Shown: one piece after another, positions 35,185 through 48,671 of the stretch
Layout: each line of letters opens with the position of its first letter
How positions within the stretch are numbered: the first letter of the stretch is position 1
DNA from: Lingula anatina
Lineage: Eukaryota; Brachiopoda; Lingulata; Lingulida; Lingulidae
Direction: 5' to 3'
Length of the DNA: 64,000 nt
NCBI RefSeq assembly: GCF_001039355.2
Contig: NW_019775450.1
Coordinates: forward strand, 324,774-388,773
The notes under the pieces: generated by a model
What the model was told of the DNA's origin: nothing
What the model saw: the letters and a program-made list of their open reading frames with translations, nothing else
Databases searched by the model: none
Translations under genes and position numbers: made by a program

Positions 35185-37680
35185 ATGTCCCCGGCATATG
35201 CTAGTTTGATTGCCGCGCTTTGTCTGGCAGTCTTTGCGATAGACGGCTCTCAAGCATTGTGTTGCCACTCAACAAAAGGCTTTTGCCTCAACTGCAAAAG
35301 GGTAATACTTGACTCTTGTATTTCATTTTCATGTGTTCATTTCAAGTGTTGTTTCATAACGATATAGACGTACAATCAGTATTGAAATTTTCTAAAACTT
35401 TGCACATGTTTTGATGCATGTTAAGTAAACATTTTGCTACAGGTTCTACATTGTGCAAAACATATCACTCGCCTATGCCAAATGCTAGTTAAGGATACTG
35501 ACTAGGTTTATTCGTCAATGTTTTTTTTTCGTACATCCAATAATTCAGTAATGATTTTTGCTGATTAAAAAAACTGAAAAATATAGAATATTAGCATTTA
35601 TATGTCTCGTTACTAAGCATAAGTATAGACTTTTTGGAATGTTTATCGTGAATTTAACACCTTTCTATTTTGAATTGAGAAAGCAATCGGTATGGGGCGT
35701 AACTCCTTCCCTAAATAAGATATTATGCAAAAGATTGGCATAGGTGACAACTAGTGTATGGGTTTTAATCCCTTGCCGTCATTTTAGTTTAAATGTTTTT
35801 AAGAGTTATGAGCCCGTAGTTTAAGATTTTCGTTTAACAAATACATTGTTTTGTTTAGCGTTTGTTTAGCGATAACATAAGGCTTTTAGGAAAATTCACT
35901 GGCATAGATTTGATGTACTACCTACTGTTATTAAATGGACGTTGGAACGGTGTTTGTGGGTGCTTAGGAAAAGGAAAGATTTCAGAAACCGATTTTGCCA
36001 TTTGTACCCCAAAATTGGAACAATGACGCCATCAGTGTGATGTCGTTTGTGTAAATGCTATGGAATTAAATCGGTGAGCACTGAATATCTATAATATCCA
36101 GGAATTTGTATGTAAGACAGTATATAAAAAGTTTCTGGCTAACCCTGACAGTACTCTTAACCCGGGCAAGTAATATATTGTACATTTATTTTCTCACTGG
36201 CCATTATTTTTACTTGGGTCCGGCTGGTTTTTAGGCCTTGTAGACTTGTGTTTTAAACACAAAACAGTTCAAAGAAACATGTTTTAATATGTCCATTCCC
36301 TATACTTCAGTGGCAAGATTCGTGTGGAAAAGGGGGTTGTAACCCATATGGCTGCTACTGTGTTGGTGGGTGTTATGATAGCTGCAACCCAAAAATAGTT
36401 ATGGGGTAAGTTATACCGATTTCTAACTACTGCGTATTTTGTTACGTACACTCCTGCTGCCAAATGATCATATTCATACGTTTGTTTTGTGGGAAAGACA
36501 TATCGAAAAGGTTTTCACAATTTTTATTAAAATTCCGATAAAGCAGTCATTTTTGGAGGGAAAGAAGATGTCACTTTTATACCTTCATCGGAATCTCCTG
36601 GACTCTGGTGTTTTGGTATTTTCTTCCCCATTATTAAAACATACAGTCGTAAAATAACTTTCCTGTTTCAAATGCAGTGTGGATTACGTGTTTCTTTTGT
36701 AATTTCCTTTTTTTATCCTCACCGCGGCTGATGGGTAAACCGTTTTAGTTCTTATGATAAACCCAGCTTTTGTTTAACTATTGTAACCAATTGACAAGGT
36801 TAAAATTATCGTCACTGTGCGATCAGTATCAGAGAGAAATTCTTGCGATATTTTATTAACCCCTTTCCAAATTTATTGAATTTATCCTTCCAGGATCTTT
36901 AGTTGGAGGTGCATTTGCTACGCAGGTCGAAGGGATATCAGTGCCTCCAACGCCAATGCCGAACCGCACCCAGCCAATGTTTTTAAAACTATTGATACGG
37001 ACAGGTGAGAGAGTTACCGGTATTATAATGTGAATTATTTGAAGTTTTGTAGAAGTCACTTTCTAGTACACGTGCTTGCTTGGGTTGTTTTCAATGAGCT
37101 GACAATACTGTGAATAGTTTTAATAGAACCATGTACCGGTAATATATGTTATCAAATATACATTATCTAATGGTACAATTCTGTAGCTTTAGGCCGAAGT
37201 GGAGCAAAGTGATCAAGTTGAAAGATATAAATGTAGAGATTTCTCATTTACACCATCAATGTTCCTTATGAAGGGGATTACTGATAATATAAATATAATT
37301 AATATGTCATCATATATGTACATTTTGGTTGTAGCTGTCCGTAACATAAGTAAATAGTGATAAGAGTTTAGTTATTTTACTTGCCGCAGTAAGATGAACT
37401 CTTAAGAGATTTATCCTTATCATGGTTATGTGTATATTTTACAAATAAATCTGACCATAAGTTTGTTATTATTATTATTTATTTATTTATTTATTTATTT
37501 TTTGTGAAAGTGGTGCGTTTCACATATTAAAATCCTTTTAGTGACGGCTACATTTCTATGGACGAGCATAAGAGAGCCTTAAGGGACACCGGTGTTGATC
37601 TCGAGGCAACATTTCATGCCATGGACGTGGAAAAGGATGGCAAGATTGCTCCCGGCGAGTTTGACTCCGATCTGAAATAG
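35185..37680 (+). CDS. small secreted cysteine-rich protein with two EF hands
   Basis: Four exons, 35185-35301, 36311-36405, 36894-37004 and 37542-37680, give 153 codons with consistent phases. Residues 1-24 form a signal peptide (hydrophobic core LIAALCLAVFA, cleavage likely after SQA). The mature N-terminal half has twelve cysteines in about 55 residues, with CC, CxxC and GCYC spacings and many Gly and Tyr. The C-terminal half is a canonical EF-hand pair: loops DTDSDGYISMDE (split by the last intron) and DVEKDGKIAPGE, both with D1, D5, G6 and E12. It should be extracellular and bind calcium. I do not recognise the cysteine pattern. Secreted EF-hand proteins are known from mineralised matrices and mucus, but no specific role is claimed. 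A variant poly(A) signal ATTAAA is near 37812. Confidence 0.8.
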
Positions 37681-38917
37681 AGCATGTTACTGGTAGATGC
37701 AAGACGAACCAGTCTCGTAGCAAGAACAGCTTTATTCAGTTGTCTTTGATTTTTTAGATTTTTTCTTTTCTTTTGTTTTCAATCCTGCCAAAAATGATGC
37801 ATTTTTGTGCAATTAAAAGTGCTTTCCAGAACAAAACTTTGAGGAATTTATTTTTCGTATTCTCTCAATAATCCACATTCCACAATTAAGGAAAAAGTGT
37901 TCAAATTTTCGGGAAACCAGAACGTTTGCTAAGTGCAGGTCTAACGCTCATCGCTTGACTTTAGTGTAAATCCTATAATGGATATAAACGTCATTTTTGT
38001 AGAAAAGTGTATGATTCAAAACGAAATGTGCGCGGTTCAATATAAGTTTTTACAAACTAGTACGTTTTTACGTTTTTCTATTGACTGAACTTAAAAGCCC
38101 ATGTGACGGATAAGCATGACTCCTCAAACTGTGATGTCCTATAAAACTTTCGTGTTTGTGCTGTATACATATGTATACATTAAAATAATGCCAAAGTGAA
38201 ATAAAACATCACCATATCTTTAATCTTTCAATTATTCAAATAATATAATTAACAACATATAATCTTTGGGTATTCAACCAGCTGGGCGCAAACCTTTTAA
38301 ACCTTAACCGCCGACTTCATTTGTATGATGTTTAAAGCTAATTTTCTATGCTGTTTGACATAATTTATCAGGCACTGTTGGGCATTAATCTCGTTATTAA
38401 GTATCACAACGGCCATGACCCTAGTGAGTGATATAGAATGTATAAATGTTCTAACGAATAACTGGAATGCTGAATGCAGTTAAGGATACGTTTGAACCGA
38501 GCGTGGATTCCCAGTTACGGACATTAAGCAGCTTCTTTTTGTTTCGCTTACGACTCCAATAAAGTCGATATGGCACGGGATAAACCGAATTAATCACTCG
38601 TTCAGCCATGATAGAGCTTTGAAACTGCACCTTTCAAAATTTTGGTACTTAATTGACCTACTTACCCGACTTACCCCTGTATTTATCTTCCCTGCTAATA
38701 CACAATATTATTTTTATTTAATTTTCATTTTTTTAATGTTTGCGCTTTTTTTCTCAGCACACTTTTATATAATGAAATAGAATATTAATGATAATAATTA
38801 CAGTTTATAATATTGTCGCCTTTATTTATATTCCTTGAATTTTACCGAGAAAAGAACCAACGCCAGTCTCATGATGGTCACGTGACCAGTCAATCAGGTG
38901 TCAATTAAATATAATAT
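37681..38917. other. convergent intergenic spacer
   Basis: Separates the 3' ends of the secreted EF-hand gene (plus) and the first PAN-CUB-CCP gene (minus). AT-rich, and I see no coding or structural feature apart from the ATTAAA near 37812. Confidence 0.6.
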
Positions 38918-38923
38918 TTTATT
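38918..38923 (-). terminator. poly(A) signal of PAN-CUB-CCP receptor 1
   Basis: AATAAA on the minus strand, 29 bases past the stop codon at 38952. A very short 3' untranslated region is implied. Confidence 0.5.
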
Positions 38924-38951
38924 TCAAAGTCAAGGTCTTTCCTTCTCCGTA

Positions 38952-41900
38952 TTAGGCCTTGCATTTCTCGTAAGACCCATTTTTCTTCAGATTCTTTCTC
39001 ATTTTTCGTAAATGCTGCTTTAAGGTTGCTAGATCAGAAACGACGATTGTTCCGATGATGATGCAAATCATCACTATCCCGAAGGTTCCTATTACTCCAG
39101 CAAATGGCGCCTCCAAGCGGATGTTCCCATGACTACGCGATGACGCAGGAAGCTGAAGACTGGTGTCTGAATTGAATAGGTAATGAAGTCTGTCAATGAT
39201 AATATCTTCCCCAGGCAGCACGAAAAAGAGGCTCAAAACGTATACATTAAATATTAATTGACTTCGAATAAACTTGCAAAAATAAGACAAATATTTATAT
39301 TATGAAGTGGAAAAGTTTGCTCTATACTTAGCTACAGTATCTGTTATATAGCATTTCAACTACTCTAAAACCAATCAACTGATGCCAAATGCCAGGCAAC
39401 AAATGTTTAACATTAGTTAAAAGTGACCAGTTGCAAGGATGAAAGATCTACATTGTTTGTCGCTAAGGAAAAATCCACATATCCTCACATACTGGAACAG
39501 CCAATAAAGTCTGGGATCCATCTTTTCTTGGAAACACAACGGACGCGTCGACTAACGTCACCATCGGGAAACACGGAGCCGTTTAGGCAGGAATACCTCA
39601 CCCAACTGTTGTACTGAATAAGTTCGGATCTGCTGACAAGAATAATCTCGGTAACATCGCTTGGAATTGTACAAACAATCACTGAAATGAAATATGAATC
39701 ACATGTGCATCAGCATACGTACATTGGTATCTAATCTAATATTTTAAAATAAAAGTTAAAACTATTAATTTTAACCAAACCATCGAAATCTGATTACCAA
39801 AGCAATTTTCGCTCTATGTTCCAGTAACAGGTGTAAAAATCAAACCAAATCAAGAAAACCGTGAAAAAGAATAATAACGTTAGAGTTAGCACATCTGTTT
39901 GAGGAGCGAAAACTCCTCACCAATAAATGCTAAATTCTCAAATGCATTATTTACGAAAATACACTAAAATATACACACTACGTTCCCAATACATCTACAT
40001 GTAAACAAGCCTATACCTTTTGCAATGACAATAAAAAAATCAGGTAATCAGAATCGAAATCGTACAATAGGCTATAAGGTGCCATATTGTACGATCAACA
40101 TCTAAATCATTCACTAAAATTGAAAATTGATAATGATTATTTACAAGAAAAAGTGAATATCAATTAAGCTTAATCATTCCCTAAACCTAAATGAAATAAC
40201 AATAGAAGATGACATAAATGTATTAAGAAACACCATCTACCGGTAGGCTAAAACAGGTTCGTAGCCAGCAATTTCTGAAGGGGGTTCTTTTTCTAAAAAT
40301 GTGGACCTTTTACCATAAAACCTTCGTGTACTTTGATAAAATTTTACCCAGAGGGGTCCTTTACCGACAAAAGGGGGGTACTTTCGAACCCCCGCCCGAA
40401 CCCCCCTGTCTACGGGGCTGTCCTACGGACCATCGCAGATAGCCCAAAAGTATACTCACGTTCACATTGGATGGAATTTGAGAAATTCCAAGTCCCGTTT
40501 ACTGTACACAAAATGCTGTGGGGCGTTTTTGGATTCACAAACGTGTATCCCTCATCACAGGAATACACCACCAACGGCCCCACGGCAGAGCTGGTACGAT
40601 TGTATTGCCCGTTCTGAACCAGGGGAACGCTAGGGCACTGGGGAGGGGGCTGGCTAGACGTAGTAATTGTCTCTCTGTCGTCCATGGCATTTGCGGACAG
40701 GTCATTTCTTACCCCTGGCGTTTGGATATTTGTAGTCGATGTCTCGCCGTAGCCGAAAACGTCCAGCCATGGTGCAGTCACTGTAGACAAGTGAGATGAG
40801 TCACCGCCGTTTAAGATGATGGCCAAGTTAGGAACCGGGCCACCATCAATAGCAGAATTAATGACAGACAAGGAGGAAATGTCACTGGTGGTTGAAAATG
40901 ACACTGAGTCCGATTTGTGGGGTTCACCGGTACTTGTAAAGTCATTTGACATCGAGGCTGAGACATTGGCGACATCTGATGGATCTCTCTTTGTCAGAGA
41001 CTCTAAAATCGGGGTGTGGACAAAACCACCTGTTGGTGATTTTGAAAAGTAACTGGGTCCGATGCTAGCGGAGACACTCAGTACCGTTAACGATGCACTG
41101 TAAGTGTCAGTGGCAAGGTCTTTTCTGAACTGCATTGTCTTCCGAGTATTGGAAGCAAAACTAGATGGCGCTGTTGAGGCCCTGGTGGGCAAATTAAACT
41201 CTGGGGTAAGAGTTGCCAATGGTGTTGGGATAAATTCCAAACTCTCCCCAGTATTAGTAACAGGCACTCCTGACGCTGAAAAAAACCTGGACGAAGTCGT
41301 AAAACTGCCGGTCGTACCAAACCCAGATTCGTTGCTGTCATAAGAAATGCTAGATGACGTCAACGCAGAAGGTGACACGTACCCGTAGCTGGTAGTCGTA
41401 GCAGTAGCAAGATCGGATGAGCTGTTGTCTTCATTTCGTGTTTGTACTGTTGGATAACGAATCAAATCAATTTTTGTGAAATCCATTTCTTAACGAATAA
41501 TTCAATTTTAAAGCTTCGTCATTTAATAGCAGTCATTTTGAATATTTGCTTTGGACACAATGCAAAACTGGCGAAATTCACTGGGACTCCTGTCCTCAAA
41601 GTGTTTTACTGATAAAATAAAGCTCTAAAATAGTATATTCACAGTGTAATTTTTAAGTACAAACGGACACTACTACCCCGTTTGTGTAAAAGACATCACT
41701 GAGAATAAAATTGGAGTCATTTGACTCTCGAGCTAGTCAGAGTCCAGCACCCCTTGACCCTCATGGAGTTAATTTGACTCCTATATAAGGGTCAAATTAC
41801 CCCACTACCAGAGTTTTTAGACTTTCTTATCAGAGTCACTCACCCCCTGGCTCTCATGGAGTCAATCTGACTCTGAAATCAGAGTCAGACGGCGTGGAGA

Positions 41901-43742
41901 GAACAGTTTTCATCATGCTTTGTCAGTATAAACATGACTTTATTGGCCATAGTTGGTTTTATGCATGAACAAGTGGTTTTTTGTGTGTGTTACTGCATAC
42001 AGAACTCGTGCACTTATTACTGCCCCGGGCTTTCAGTTGCCCACACCCTTTGTGATATGTTGGTAAACAGGTCAGCAGGTTTTGCTTCCAGGTTGTAGGT
42101 TTGACCCGCCAATGCATGTCACTGGGGAGGTATGCTCGCTCATATATATATATATATTTATATATATATATGCCATACGGTTTATTATCAGATTTGCTGC
42201 TCTATCATCGTCGTTTGCGACCGGATGGCCTTGTGGTTAGAGTGTCCGCCGCCGGAGCGGGAGGACATGGGTTCAAACCTTACCGGGGACAGACCGGTCT
42301 TTACTAAATGGTACCTGCTATCTCCCCGCTTGGCACCATTTTTTTCATAATGAGCCAAGGAGTCAAAAATTCCTTAATATGGGGTCATGATGACTCTCTT
42401 GTAGAGATAAATCAAGGGATGAAGGGATGTGTGAATGGAGTCAATTGTGACCCTTCTCTGGGGTCTGGGATGGCTTTACTCCATCGGAGTCAACTTGACT
42501 CCAATTGGGAGTTATTTTAGGCACCACTGCTGGACTCCAAGTTTGGAGTCACTTGGACTCCGATTTTATTCTCAGTGATGTCTTTGGCTTCTCAAAAGTA
42601 CATTTTCACTGTATGTGAACGGAATCTATAGTCTAAAACTCAATGGACAGATGACCAATAAATACCTGTACAAGGAAAATTAAAAGAACCAACATCCCGT
42701 TTACTGTTGCTTCATTTCTATTAAGCTATGTAAAACATTTAAAAGAAGTCTGTACCTATAGTAAACGTTGCCGAAAAGCCGTCTCCGTGGTTCGCCGATT
42801 CATAGTCATTTGAATAGAAGAAGATCAACAGAGAGGAAGCATTCACAGCAGCTGGTATATTGTTCTGGCATACTCGAGTAAGGTTTCGCATTTCCTCCGA
42901 TGCGTCCCATATCTTAAAGATCAAAGGCAAAAAGGTATACCAAATATAATGATAAAAGGCAGCATTTTGGATACAAGACGGAAGATATACACAGCAACCT
43001 ACTCTGCATTTGTAGACTTATATTATTTGATGAGGAAATAGAGTACTATATTTTGTACCATAACGAAATAAATTTTGAATTTGGTTAAACTTGAATGATA
43101 TTAATTGTTTATCATGCAGAAAACATGGATCCCGGTACGTACCAGTAAAATGGAATCGGGGTCAATTGATCACGAGGCCACGCGCCATAACGGCGTCCTG
43201 TTTCTGAGGTCGATATTTCTCAGAACTGGACCAAAATGAGTGAAATATTGAAATGTTAAAAGAGAATTAAATCTTTCAGTTACCTCTACATAGTCCGGAC
43301 AAGGATACAAGTAGCCATAGTCCAAATTTACGCGTGTAAATTCAAGAACTACGGTTTCGTCTGCTCTGGTGGTTGATATTTCGTACACACAATTGCTGTT
43401 CTTAGGGTAGGGCGATGGATGACCAGGAGACGAAATATGACCAGACACGTCCACGTATTTACCTCCGCAGTCTGCATTAAAAAAGTGAAATTTTGACAGG
43501 TGTGACAGGAACGGTGGTTTGGGAATGAAAGTCCGCGGTCCCATATGATAAGTACAGGTTATGGTTTGCCGGAGGATTAGGGCTGGTATATATGGAACGA
43601 ATAGCACCTGTAGAAAGTAACAGATAACGGACTATGGTTCCTAGCGGACTACCATTCTTGTCACACTGCCATATCGACCACAGTCTTTTTATCACATGAA
43701 GCAAACTATTCGCGCGTCATACTGTACGGTAGGCCTGCATGT

Positions 43743-43783
<41 letters not shown>

Positions 43784-44686
43784 ATTGACACATGTACCGT
43801 TAATGAATAAAAGAGAACTGTGTATACGAATTGGGACTGTCGACACACTTTGCCCGTTTTAGACGCTTTTGCATTGCTTTCTTTGCTTCAAAATTTATTG
43901 CTACATTGCAATACAAGCTACTCACCATTAGTCGTTGTAATGTCTGCGGAGAATCCATCCCTCCGTACGACTCTGTCCGAATGAAATAGCAACCGAATGC
44001 CAGTGTTACTCATCATAGTCAGCGCTGCTTTGAAGCCGCAGAAGTAGCCCATGAACTTGTCATACGTGTAGTCATAAAACTGCAACATAAGAAGTATGTG
44101 GCGTGTAAAATGACTAAAAGGTGTAAAAAGAAAAAACCCAACACAACATCGTATGGTAGACACAACGCTGATGCAAATGTCATATAGTCCTGATGGAAGG
44201 GTTGAAAGGAAAAATGAAACGGATAATGTAGACCCCTCCCCCCCCCCCAATTTTTTTTTTCAAAAACCTATGGGGGCTACTCAGTCCTGTGCCTCAGCCA
44301 TCGCAGCCTACGGCTTTAATTTAAATGAATGCCCCGTGCGTTAAAATATAACAAATTTTATCGTGTGCAAAAGTTTTTAAAAGTAATCTGGAATACAAGT
44401 TTAATAGTTTTAAATTACCCACTCCAATATTCGTATCGAAAAAATTGAATAAAATGAACCTGAATAAAATTTTAAGTCACAACCTTTAGAAAATCATATA
44501 AACAATCTTCATCTGCTTCTAGCTCAAACGTGGAGAAGATCAGACGTATGGCGGACCCATTGGACAGCGGCTTGAAGACGTACACACAGTCCACGTTTGC
44601 AGGATAGCGATTAGGGAAATCTGGAGAACTGATTTGTAGCGCTCCCTCGGGTACGATCTCATTACAGGTGTCTACAAAATAAACGA

Positions 44687-44737
<51 letters not shown>

Positions 44738-44759
44738 GTTTTGTAGTTTCGTTTCCAAT

Positions 44760-44838
<79 letters not shown>

Positions 44839-46994
44839 TATTTGCAACTCCTCAACTCCAAACCACTGAGATAAATTTAGACAATCAATGTATTTTACAT
44901 GGTCTTGTTTCAATTCTTAATGTTTTCATATCAATTTATCGCTGATAACTAATTATTACATAAGGTAGATATACATCAAGTGAGAATTAAAAGTATTGGC
45001 TATTATGTGCTTGGTGGGATGAAGAGTGCTGTTCGTCCGCGTGTGTGTAGGTTTGGATCCATTCGTCAGTTCATTTAACAACGCCAATCACAAATCTGGG
45101 TGTTTATTTTATGACAAGGTGTTAACATATTTGGGTTAATGGATACAAAGTTGCAGTCTAACCAACCATTAAGAATTGTAAAGTCTGCCTCGAATCCGTA
45201 AGAAACACCCTCGGAGTTGGTTCTTAATGTCACCTCGAACCCCCAGCCATGAACTTCGATTATTTCATAGTATCCGCACAGAGTGAGCTTTCGCCATCCT
45301 GTTTTGACGGATGTCACCTAAGAGAAATGGGAAGACGGACCGATTATGTCACCGTAAAAACCAAATGCCCGTCTCAATTTAAACGCTGCAGCTGGGCTAA
45401 TGGTTTCGGGTCTAGTTTCAAAAGGATTCTGAGACTGAATGTATAAGTAAACAAAATGCTATTCGGCTGATTATAAATAATTAGCCATTGCATACCTCAC
45501 CTCTTGTATTCATATTCTTGAATAAATAAGTTTATATATACTTAAATGAGATCTTCCTTAAAACGCTATTTACATGTACAGTATGTAATTATTCAGGTCT
45601 TATACTTTCAGTCAACATGTGGAAATCATTGTGATGAAACGTTGAAACCATGACAAAACCCATATCTGACCCATAAGAATCCACGACGTGACTAACTGAG
45701 ACCCATTCAAAACCCATGATAAGGACACCTTGATTCATGTGAACCCCACGAAAAAGCCCACACGAGCCCCGTGTATGGAGAGCTTATGTTATGCCTATTT
45801 GAAAAAAAAAACATTACAAGGATACTTACACTCATGTAGTCGTAACAGAGGGTCCAAAAATAAGAGAACGTAAGCGACATCATGTAGATATCTGGAGGCG
45901 GAAGAATTCGGGCTGTGCATTTTATGTTGTTTGGGTAATATTGTGGGTAGTTCGGAGATATAATGGTGCCGTTAGACGAGATAAAGGTCGCGTTGCAAGC
46001 TACATGTAGAATGAAAAAGAAATTTACAAGGTTAGTGCTTTCTTAGACAAACTTTCCAAACAAAAACGTTTTTGTTGGAAATGTAGGGGCCTATACCTTA
46101 ATAGTAAGTTCTTGACATGAACCGATATAAATATTTCTATAGATCTAAATTAATGAAGAAAGCGAAAGAAAGTGAAAGTCATAAGTTGATATTTTTGCAT
46201 GGAACTAATTTTTTTCTAGAACAGGCTCGCGGGTCAAACCTCACCGTCTGAGGAGGCGCATGCCTCTTTCCTGTAGTGAGAGCAGCAGTTTGTTTGAAAG
46301 ATGGCGCCACAGTTGTCAACGACGTCATGGAAAATACACACCGCCATCTTATGGTGAAAATCGGCAGAAACACATCTAGAGCAGGTTAAACAGATTTTAC
46401 ATTAACAAAGTTAAAGGTATCGTCTCATTACCAAATACATATACACTTTGGAAGCAAAGCCACTATAATCTTTCACACAGGTTTGTAGCCTACATACAAA
46501 AAGGTAGTTCTGTAGTTTCATTTCCAATCACAAAACGTAATTGGAAGCCCTACTGTACATGTATTAAATTCTCACCTCGATGGATATATACTAGGCAAAG
46601 TATGAGGCATCTTAATGATGGTGGTAAATAGACAAATAGATAGAAGTCAGGATAAATAGATGAATAATCAATTAATAAATGTTTTAACATTAAGTTAAAT
46701 AAGCGCTTACGTGTGGTCTTGTCGGCATGCGTCCAGACAAAGGTATTCGGTATTAAGGTCGCCATCTTGTTTCATACCCCCTGGCGCCGCATATCCTGTA
46801 TAGGTAGTGTATTGTGTTGCTAAAGACAATGATTGAAATATTGATACTAAATAAAAACAACCTATTCTGTCAGTACGCGTTCAAATTAAAACGAAATTCG
46901 TCAACTCATTTTTCTCCGTAAAAGATCGCAGAAACGGTTTAATCCGAACCTTTGACGTGCGTATTTTAATTAAAATAATTATTGAAAAATCAAC

Positions 46995-47040
<46 letters not shown>

Positions 47041-48277
47041 CAACTTACAATAATGACAATTATGATTATGGTGAAACATCAAAATGAGAACGGATAAAAA
47101 TATCGCATACACACATTTACGTACTGTATGTAAATATCCATTTTATTTTACAAATAGACAGACTTTTCCGGCTCGTTCTAAAATAAAATCTGTTAAATGT
47201 AAACATTGACTAAATCGACCAGACATTGACCGGCAAATACACCGCGGCGCGATCACAAAGGAGTGACGTTATGCATTTGTCGATAAATTGCCCGGAGGGG
47301 TGAGGCGTTTGCCTTGGCAGGTAATTAGGTCGATATCTCAAGGGTACCAAGTTCATGAATATCCGACAGTAAGAACGTGAGATGGTATCATGCCTCGTTG
47401 TACGAATATTCCAATTCTGTACACAGGGAAATGATCATTTGTATTTGTTCTATTTCTGTCTTAACCTTTACCGTTTCTTTGATACCGGGACAATCAGCTT
47501 TGCAAACATCACACAATGCAATGTATTTCAGATGTGAAAAAGCATCAATGAATTCGGCAGTCAAGTTACTCAAATCAAGGGAGAATACCAACGGAAATGG
47601 GGAGGGGGTGGTTCTATACCTATTGCCGGTTTTCATATGAAAGTACGGTACTGAACTCCTCCTCAGGGAGGTGAGAGCAGTTGCATCCAGACAGAATCTT
47701 GAAGAAAACATTGCCCAGGCAAAATGTCCTCTATTGTGAACTGTACTGAGAAGAAGTGGGGTGAAACGAAGAACTGGACTTTACTTTTTTAACTTAACAC
47801 AACATTTGACTTAAAAAAAAAACAACCCCCTAATCACCAAATTAATTCACATCTAAGCCCTTTTAGGCCTACAGGATTGCGATCTACTGGTAGCTCTTCA
47901 CAGGTTTTTGAGTTGTAAGTTTTAAGTTTTTGAATCAGTCACGTGGTGGGAGTGGAGACAGCTAGGTCAATTTCATTCGTAATGGTAAAACCAAATTAAA
48001 AACTCGAAGACAGGTTTATTGATCCTAATTTTATCAGCGGTCATTGGAAGGATATACATGTAGGCCTACATGTACATTGTACGTTAGTTAATGGGAAAAG
48101 CGTTGACATTTTGAGTAAAGCACATTCGTTTGCTATAAAAGGTTTAACACACATGGTATGTCTTTAAGCATTTATCAAAAAGCAGTGACAGATAGTGTAG
48201 GGAACTTTACCAGTGGTACCGGCTACGATAACCTGGCTCACCGAAGACATCAGAAATACGATCAATGCCAAGGCCAT
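38952..48277 (-). CDS. PAN-CUB(3)-mucin-CCP(2) type I membrane receptor, copy 1
   Basis: Twelve coding exons on the minus strand: 48277-48211, 46819-46711, 46375-46245, 45999-45830, 45317-45167, 44671-44484, 44079-43926, 43471-43284, 42912-42756, 41446-40460, 39681-39493, 39166-38952. They give 901 codons, and every phase fits. Order: signal peptide 1-20; PAN/apple-like module about 60-102 ([13 protein letters not shown]); CUB1 104-209, CUB2 210-323, CUB3 324-438, each over two exons with phase 1 at both ends; a Ser/Thr-rich stalk about 440-708 for O-glycans; CCP/sushi 1 about 709-767 and CCP2 769-830, four cysteines each; transmembrane helix about 852-874; a basic 27-residue tail. The design suggests extracellular ligand binding. 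The two PAN exons are the least certain part: without them the signal exon joins CUB1 in phase. Ortholog unknown. Confidence 0.8.
40254..40420. mobile_element. MITE copy of the 28471 family
   Basis: Starts CAGGTTCGTAGCCAGCAA and ends CTACGGGGCTG, with the interior (GTGGACCTTTTACCATAAAA) matching the copies at 28471 and 62438. No clean flanking duplication is left. It lies in the intron between the stalk/CCP1 exon and the CCP2 exon, ending 40 bases from the CCP1 exon. Confidence 0.75.
41689..42585. mobile_element. 0.9 kb non-autonomous DNA transposon with GAGTC/GACTC array
   Basis: Inverted ends of roughly 38 bases (AAAGACATCACTGAGAATAA at the left, its complement at the right, a few mismatches further in). 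Inside, the palindromic words GAGTCA/TGACTC occur many times near both ends. A tRNA-derived SINE and a TA microsatellite sit in the middle. No transposase frame. It occupies the intron before the stalk exon of receptor 1. Confidence 0.75.
42217..42345 (+). mobile_element. tRNA-derived SINE nested in the 41689 element
   Basis: Box A (TGGCCTTGTGGTTAGAGTG) and box B (GGGTTCAAACC) of a tRNA-like RNA polymerase III promoter are well kept. They are followed by a non-tRNA body (GGTACCTGCTATCTCCCCGC, TTGGCACC). A different family from the SINE at 6300. Confidence 0.8.
44688..44834. repeat. TA and CA microsatellites
   Basis: Two long TA runs (about 44688-44736 and 44776-44834) separated by about 30 bases with an AC run. 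They follow the CUB2 first-half exon boundary closely in the intron. Frames reading as repeated Tyr-Ile here are artefacts. Confidence 0.95.
47000..47036. repeat. AAT microsatellite
   Basis: About twelve AAT units in the intron between the signal-peptide exon and the PAN exons of receptor 1. Confidence 0.95.
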
Positions 48278-48519
48278 AGCCTCGCTCTCGGGTTGAAATT
48301 GGAACCCAATACGTGCGCGCTACGAAATTGAAATAAAAAATATTAATCATATAATGTTAAACAACTGAAGGCAATGACTTCCGTTTTCGTTTCTATGATT
48401 TTGGTGCTAAATATGGTCACGAGAAATCATTTATAATGCTTCGAAGATCCATCATAAATCACCATGTTGATCTCGTTCAAGAAATAAATTAATTAAATTG
48501 TAAGCGCGTCTATAAAGAT

Positions 48520-48671
48520 AAACTATAATTGGTTTAAAGCACCCGAGCTTTAGGCATGTGTGCCTTCTTCAGGGAATAAAAACAAGGCTTTATATATATA
48601 TTTATTTATTTATTCATTAGTTCTTGAAGACGACACACCAGCCTAAAGCTCGGGCGCTTTCATTTATAGTT
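48520..48671. mobile_element. imperfect palindromic MITE
   Basis: Left arm AACTATAATTGGTTTAAAGC...GAGCTTTAGGC and right arm GCCTAAAGCTCGGGCGCTTT...TATAGTT are inverted copies of about 50 bases with mismatches, around a short AT-rich loop. It lies in the 5' untranslated intron of receptor 1. Confidence 0.7.

Noticed and set aside
44662-44913. Frames with repeated Tyr-Ile near 44.5-44.9 kb and similar ones at 42.1, 51.0 and 61.0 kb
   Set aside because: They are translations of TA/CA/CT microsatellites.
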